From Chitinophaga dinghuensis (GTDB lineage: Bacteria > Bacteroidota > Bacteroidia > Chitinophagales > Chitinophagaceae): DNA of 64,000 bases. The stretch spans positions 248,001-312,000 of the forward strand of contig NZ_QLMA01000004.1 in NCBI RefSeq assembly GCF_003259435.1. The letters are read 5' to 3'. This document shows, piece by piece, positions 61,018-64,000 of this stretch. The notes under the pieces are model-generated. The model worked only from the letters and a program-made list of their open reading frames with translations, did no database searches and had not been told where the DNA came from. Position 1 is the first letter of the stretch; every line of letters starts with the position of its first letter. The position numbers were made by a program, and so were the translations under genes.

Positions 61018-64000
61018 ATGTATAAGTCTGAATTTATACCAGGGAAGATAAAAAAACTCATCTCCGCCATACTGCTGTTTTGGTGTGTTGGTGCAACAGC
61101 ACAGGGGCAGACAGTTACTGTCAGAGGTTTTGTGTATGAAAAAGGAGCGAATACCGGTGTGCCTGGCGTTCCTATCCTGGTGGGCAAACCGCCGAAAGGA
61201 GTGGGTACAACGGGCGCAGATGGTAGCTTCTCCATTAGCGTTCGTGAAGGAGACGAACTGACTTTTCAGTCGCTCGGATATAACCCGGCAAAAGTGAAAG
61301 CCAGAACGGGTGAAGTCATTCGTGTATACCTGACAGTTAAAGAAAACAAACTGAGTGAACAGGTGGTAATCGGTTACCAGCGTAAGTCCAGGGAAACCGT
61401 TACTGGTTCCACTGTGCTGATCAGTGGTAAAGAACTGCAGAATGCGCCTGTTGCCAACGTAATGGAACTGTTGCAGGGTAAGGTGGCGGGTCTGAATATC
61501 CAGAACAACACCGGTGCGCCGGGTTATGCTGGTACTATCCAGATGCGTGGCGTTTCTACCCTCAGTATCTCCGGTTCCGGCGATAACGCTTTCCTCACGC
61601 CTACCTCTCCGCTGTATGTAATTGATGGGGTGCCGGTAGATCCAAACTCCAATTACGAATATGGCTTTAATCAGGCTGGTCCGGGTCTGAACCCACTTTC
61701 CCTTATTCCGCAGGAAGATATCGAAAGCGTGCAGGTACTGAAAGATGCCCAGGCCACTGCATTGTATGGCTCCAGAGGCGCTTACGGGGTAATTCTCATC
61801 AATACAAAACGCGGTAAATCGAAAGTGCCTATTGTATCTTATACAGGCAACTTCTTTGTGAGCATTCCTCCGTCCTTACGCAAGGTAATTGGTGGTAACG
61901 GCGAACGTCGTCTCCGTATCAACCAGATCATGAACTATACGGACTCTATTAATTACGCTAAAGAACTGGTGAACAGTACGCCTTTCCTCGCCGATTCATT
62001 GAATCCGTATTATAATAATAGCACCGACTGGCAAGGTATTTTTTACAAATACACATACAATACTACCCATAACCTCAGCGTATCCGGTGGGGACGATCGC
62101 TTCAACTATAAAGTGAATCTGGGGTATTACAATGAGAAAGGGATTCTGAAAAATACAGATTTCAACAGGTATAACCTCAATACCAATATGCAATACCGCC
62201 CTACGCCGCGATTGAAAGTATACGCTGCCATTCAGGCTGCCCTGGGACAAAACAGCAAGGGGAGTGGAAATGGTATCACACAATCGGATGTAGGAAAAGG
62301 CGGTAATCAATCTTCCCTCTTGCCGGCGCCATCTTTCTATTCTGCCTCTGCGAATGCGATTGCAGCATTGAGAAATGAAAACGTCAATAAGACGAATAAC
62401 ATCACCACTAATATCGATGTGGATTATGAACTGATGACAGGGCTTCATGCTACCACTAACTTCAGTTACAATTATACCGGTGAAACAGAGGACAACTTTA
62501 TCCCTGCTGCCATCAATAATAACTTCGACCAGGTAATGGCTTATAACGGCCGCCGTCACGTATTGTATAACCGCAGCGCAGTGAACTATTTCAAGTCGTT
62601 CAATGAAAAGCATAACATCATGCTGAACGTCTTCACGGAGTTGCGTAAGTCTGGTGGACAAGCCAGCAGAATGCGTCTCACAGGAACCGCCAGCGATCAG
62701 TTGCATGGGCCTGTAGGCTCCGGTCCTTCCAATAGCAGCGGGGGCGTACTGGACAATGCCATCGATGAACGCGAAGTAGCTGTTGCCTCCAGTTTCTCTT
62801 ATAACTACATGACGAAATACCTGATAGACCTCTCTTTCCGAAGAGATGCTTCTTCTAAACTGGGACGCACTACGCCTTATTCCAACAATCCTTCTGTTGG
62901 TCTGAGATGGAACTTCAATAAGGAAAATTTCCTGAAAGAAAAGACCTGGCTGGATTATGGCGCGTTGCGTTTCACCTGGGGTAGAAACGTAATCCCACAA
63001 GGTTCCATCTTTGATGCCTATGGCGTCTATGACGACCGCAATGGTGGCCGTTATAACGACAAGCCTATGAGTGGTATCGATTACCAGTGGTTACCTAATA
63101 ACCATTTACGCGCACTCTCTACCACACAATACAATGGCGGTCTGGATCTTGGCTTCTTGAATGGTAAGTTGAACATGATGTTCGATGCTTATGCCAGATA
63201 TGTAGATCATACGTTGATAGATGTGAAGCTCCCTAGCAGCAGCGGTTTCCAAATGACGAAGAGCGATGAGTCGGGCCTGGTGAACCTCGGATTCGAGTGG
63301 GATTTCACTTACCGCCCACTGCCTAAAACCAGTAAGCTCCAATGGACCCTCGGATTCAATGGCGCGCTGAACAAGGAATTCATCCGTTATCTGCCTAATG
63401 GCGCGAGAGAGATGATGACCTACGATACCACCAACAGACAGAATATCCTCAGACGCGTAGGTCGTAACGCCTATACGAACGTGCTGCTGAATACGAAAGG
63501 CGCTTATGCAGGTCCGGATGCGGTACAGGTAGATCCTGCCACAGGCCGCCCGATTCTGGTACTGAACTACCAGGGAGATCAATACTGGCTAGGACGTCAG
63601 GGTGATCCTATCTGGACAGACCTTAACGGAGATTATCTGATCAATAACAACGACTACATCTACGCAGGTAATTCGCAACCATTGTTTACAGGCGGTTTTA
63701 CCTCTTATCTGTCATACGGCGCATGGTCGCTGAATATCACAGGTTCGTATACCCTTGTACGTTCTATTCTGAATAACGCCGTACAGGCAAGGTTCGCAGG
63801 GTATTCAAATCCTACCAATCCAAATGTGGCAATGGTGCCATTGGATGGATACGATTACTGGACGAAAACAGGCGATAAATCCACCTATCCTAATCCATAC
63901 GATTATCTGAGAGCAGGGCAGGTAAGACCTTATCGGGTGGATCAGACACTGTTTGAAGAAGATGGTTCTTACTGGAAGATTCAGACTATCACCCTCGCCT
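61018..64000 (+). CDS. SusC/RagA-type TonB-linked transporter, cut by the window edge
   Basis: Starts at ATG 61018 (MYKSEFIPGKIKKLISAILL) and is still open at 64000, so about 994 residues are visible. Signal peptide (LLFWCVGATAQG), CarboxypepD_reg-like domain (about 29-110, VTVRGFVYEKGANTGVPGVPI), TonB-box-like SEQVVIGYQR, plug (VMELLQGKVAGLNIQNNTGAPG, SPLYVIDGVPVD, IESVQVLKDAQATALYGSRGAYGVILINTKRGKS) and most of the barrel. It is the second SusC of the operon, after DUF5007 (51 bp). A SusD partner would be expected just beyond the window. Confidence 0.92.
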   Translation, partial: MYKSEFIPGKIKKLISAILLFWCVGATAQGQTVTVRGFVYEKGANTGVPGVPILVGKPPKGVGTTGADGSFSISVREGDELTFQSLGYNPAKVKARTGEVIRVYLTVKENKLSEQVVIGYQRKSRETVTGSTVLISGKELQNAPVANVMELLQGKVAGLNIQNNTGAPGYAGTIQMRGVSTLSISGSGDNAFLTPTSPLYVIDGVPVDPNSNYEYGFNQAGPGLNPLSLIPQEDIESVQVLKDAQATALYGSRGAYGVILINTKRGKSKVPIVSYTGNFFVSIPPSLRKVIGGNGERRLRINQIMNYTDSINYAKELVNSTPFLADSLNPYYNNSTDWQGIFYKYTYNTTHNLSVSGGDDRFNYKVNLGYYNEKGILKNTDFNRYNLNTNMQYRPTPRLKVYAAIQAALGQNSKGSGNGITQSDVGKGGNQSSLLPAPSFYSASANAIAALRNENVNKTNNITTNIDVDYELMTGLHATTNFSYNYTGETEDNFIPAAINNNFDQVMAYNGRRHVLYNRSAVNYFKSFNEKHNIMLNVFTELRKSGGQASRMRLTGTASDQLHGPVGSGPSNSSGGVLDNAIDEREVAVASSFSYNYMTKYLIDLSFRRDASSKLGRTTPYSNNPSVGLRWNFNKENFLKEKTWLDYGALRFTWGRNVIPQGSIFDAYGVYDDRNGGRYNDKPMSGIDYQWLPNNHLRALSTTQYNGGLDLGFLNGKLNMMFDAYARYVDHTLIDVKLPSSSGFQMTKSDESGLVNLGFEWDFTYRPLPKTSKLQWTLGFNGALNKEFIRYLPNGAREMMTYDTTNRQNILRRVGRNAYTNVLLNTKGAYAGPDAVQVDPATGRPILVLNYQGDQYWLGRQGDPIWTDLNGDYLINNNDYIYAGNSQPLFTGGFTSYLSYGAWSLNITGSYTLVRSILNNAVQARFAGYSNPTNPNVAMVPLDGYDYWTKTGDKSTYPNPYDYLRAGQVRPYRVDQTLFEEDGSYWKIQTITLA

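Overview
The window is chromosomal DNA of a Bacteroidota bacterium, most likely a Chitinophaga-like member of the Chitinophagaceae. The evidence is three SusC/RagA-type TonB-linked outer-membrane proteins, two SusD lipoproteins, many Bacteroidota-style lipoproteins, several copies of the Bacteroidota -7 promoter element TAnnTTTG and no Shine-Dalgarno preference. The family-level placement is an impression from gene content; no rRNA or tRNA gene was seen.

Layout. 0-9.3 kb: housekeeping and catabolic genes (AraC regulator, secreted protein, beta-barrel, beta-hydroxyacid dehydrogenase, Na+/H+ antiporter, GH78 alpha-L-rhamnosidase, PAS membrane protein). 9.5-25.3 kb: a mostly minus-strand accessory region, AT-rich from about 11.6 kb on. 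It holds two related S9 peptidases, five homologous 79-82 residue peptides with signal-like N-termini and spaced cysteines, a TonB-receptor-like barrel, a three-domain class III-type lanthipeptide synthetase homologue (lyase/kinase/LanC-like) and decayed IS3-family elements. 25.6-32.8 kb: a plus-strand SusC-SusD-GH2 glycan-utilisation operon. 32.8-35.1 kb: largely non-coding, with a family of short hairpins sharing a TTCT loop, TGATAA/TTATCA palindromes and a candidate structured RNA ending in a terminator. 35.2-41.6 kb: regulators (AraC, two GlxA-type), DUF1772, DHFR-like, serine hydrolase, GAPDH. 41.6-42.4 kb and 49.6-50.3 kb: two tandem-repeat arrays, each ending in a similar two-hairpin module. 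42.5-49.6 kb: lipoprotein, LytTR regulator, then a TonB receptor / beta-helix lipoprotein / dihaem cytochrome operon. 50.3-54 kb: lipoprotein, DEAD-box helicase, hypothetical protein, PepE. 54.6-64 kb: an operon SusC-SusD-fasciclin-DUF5007-SusC, the last gene cut by the window edge.

The most unusual part is 9.5-25.3 kb. A class III-like synthetase (its LanC-like domain lacks the zinc ligands, as in LanKC enzymes) sits among five short Ser/Thr/Cys-containing peptide genes and two S9 peptidases, a protease class known to remove leaders in some class III lanthipeptide pathways. This suggests an undescribed Bacteroidota RiPP locus. Against a simple reading, the peptides carry AXA-type signal-peptidase sites and may be ordinary periplasmic proteins. 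The link is therefore inference, and the checks that would settle it are given in the findings.
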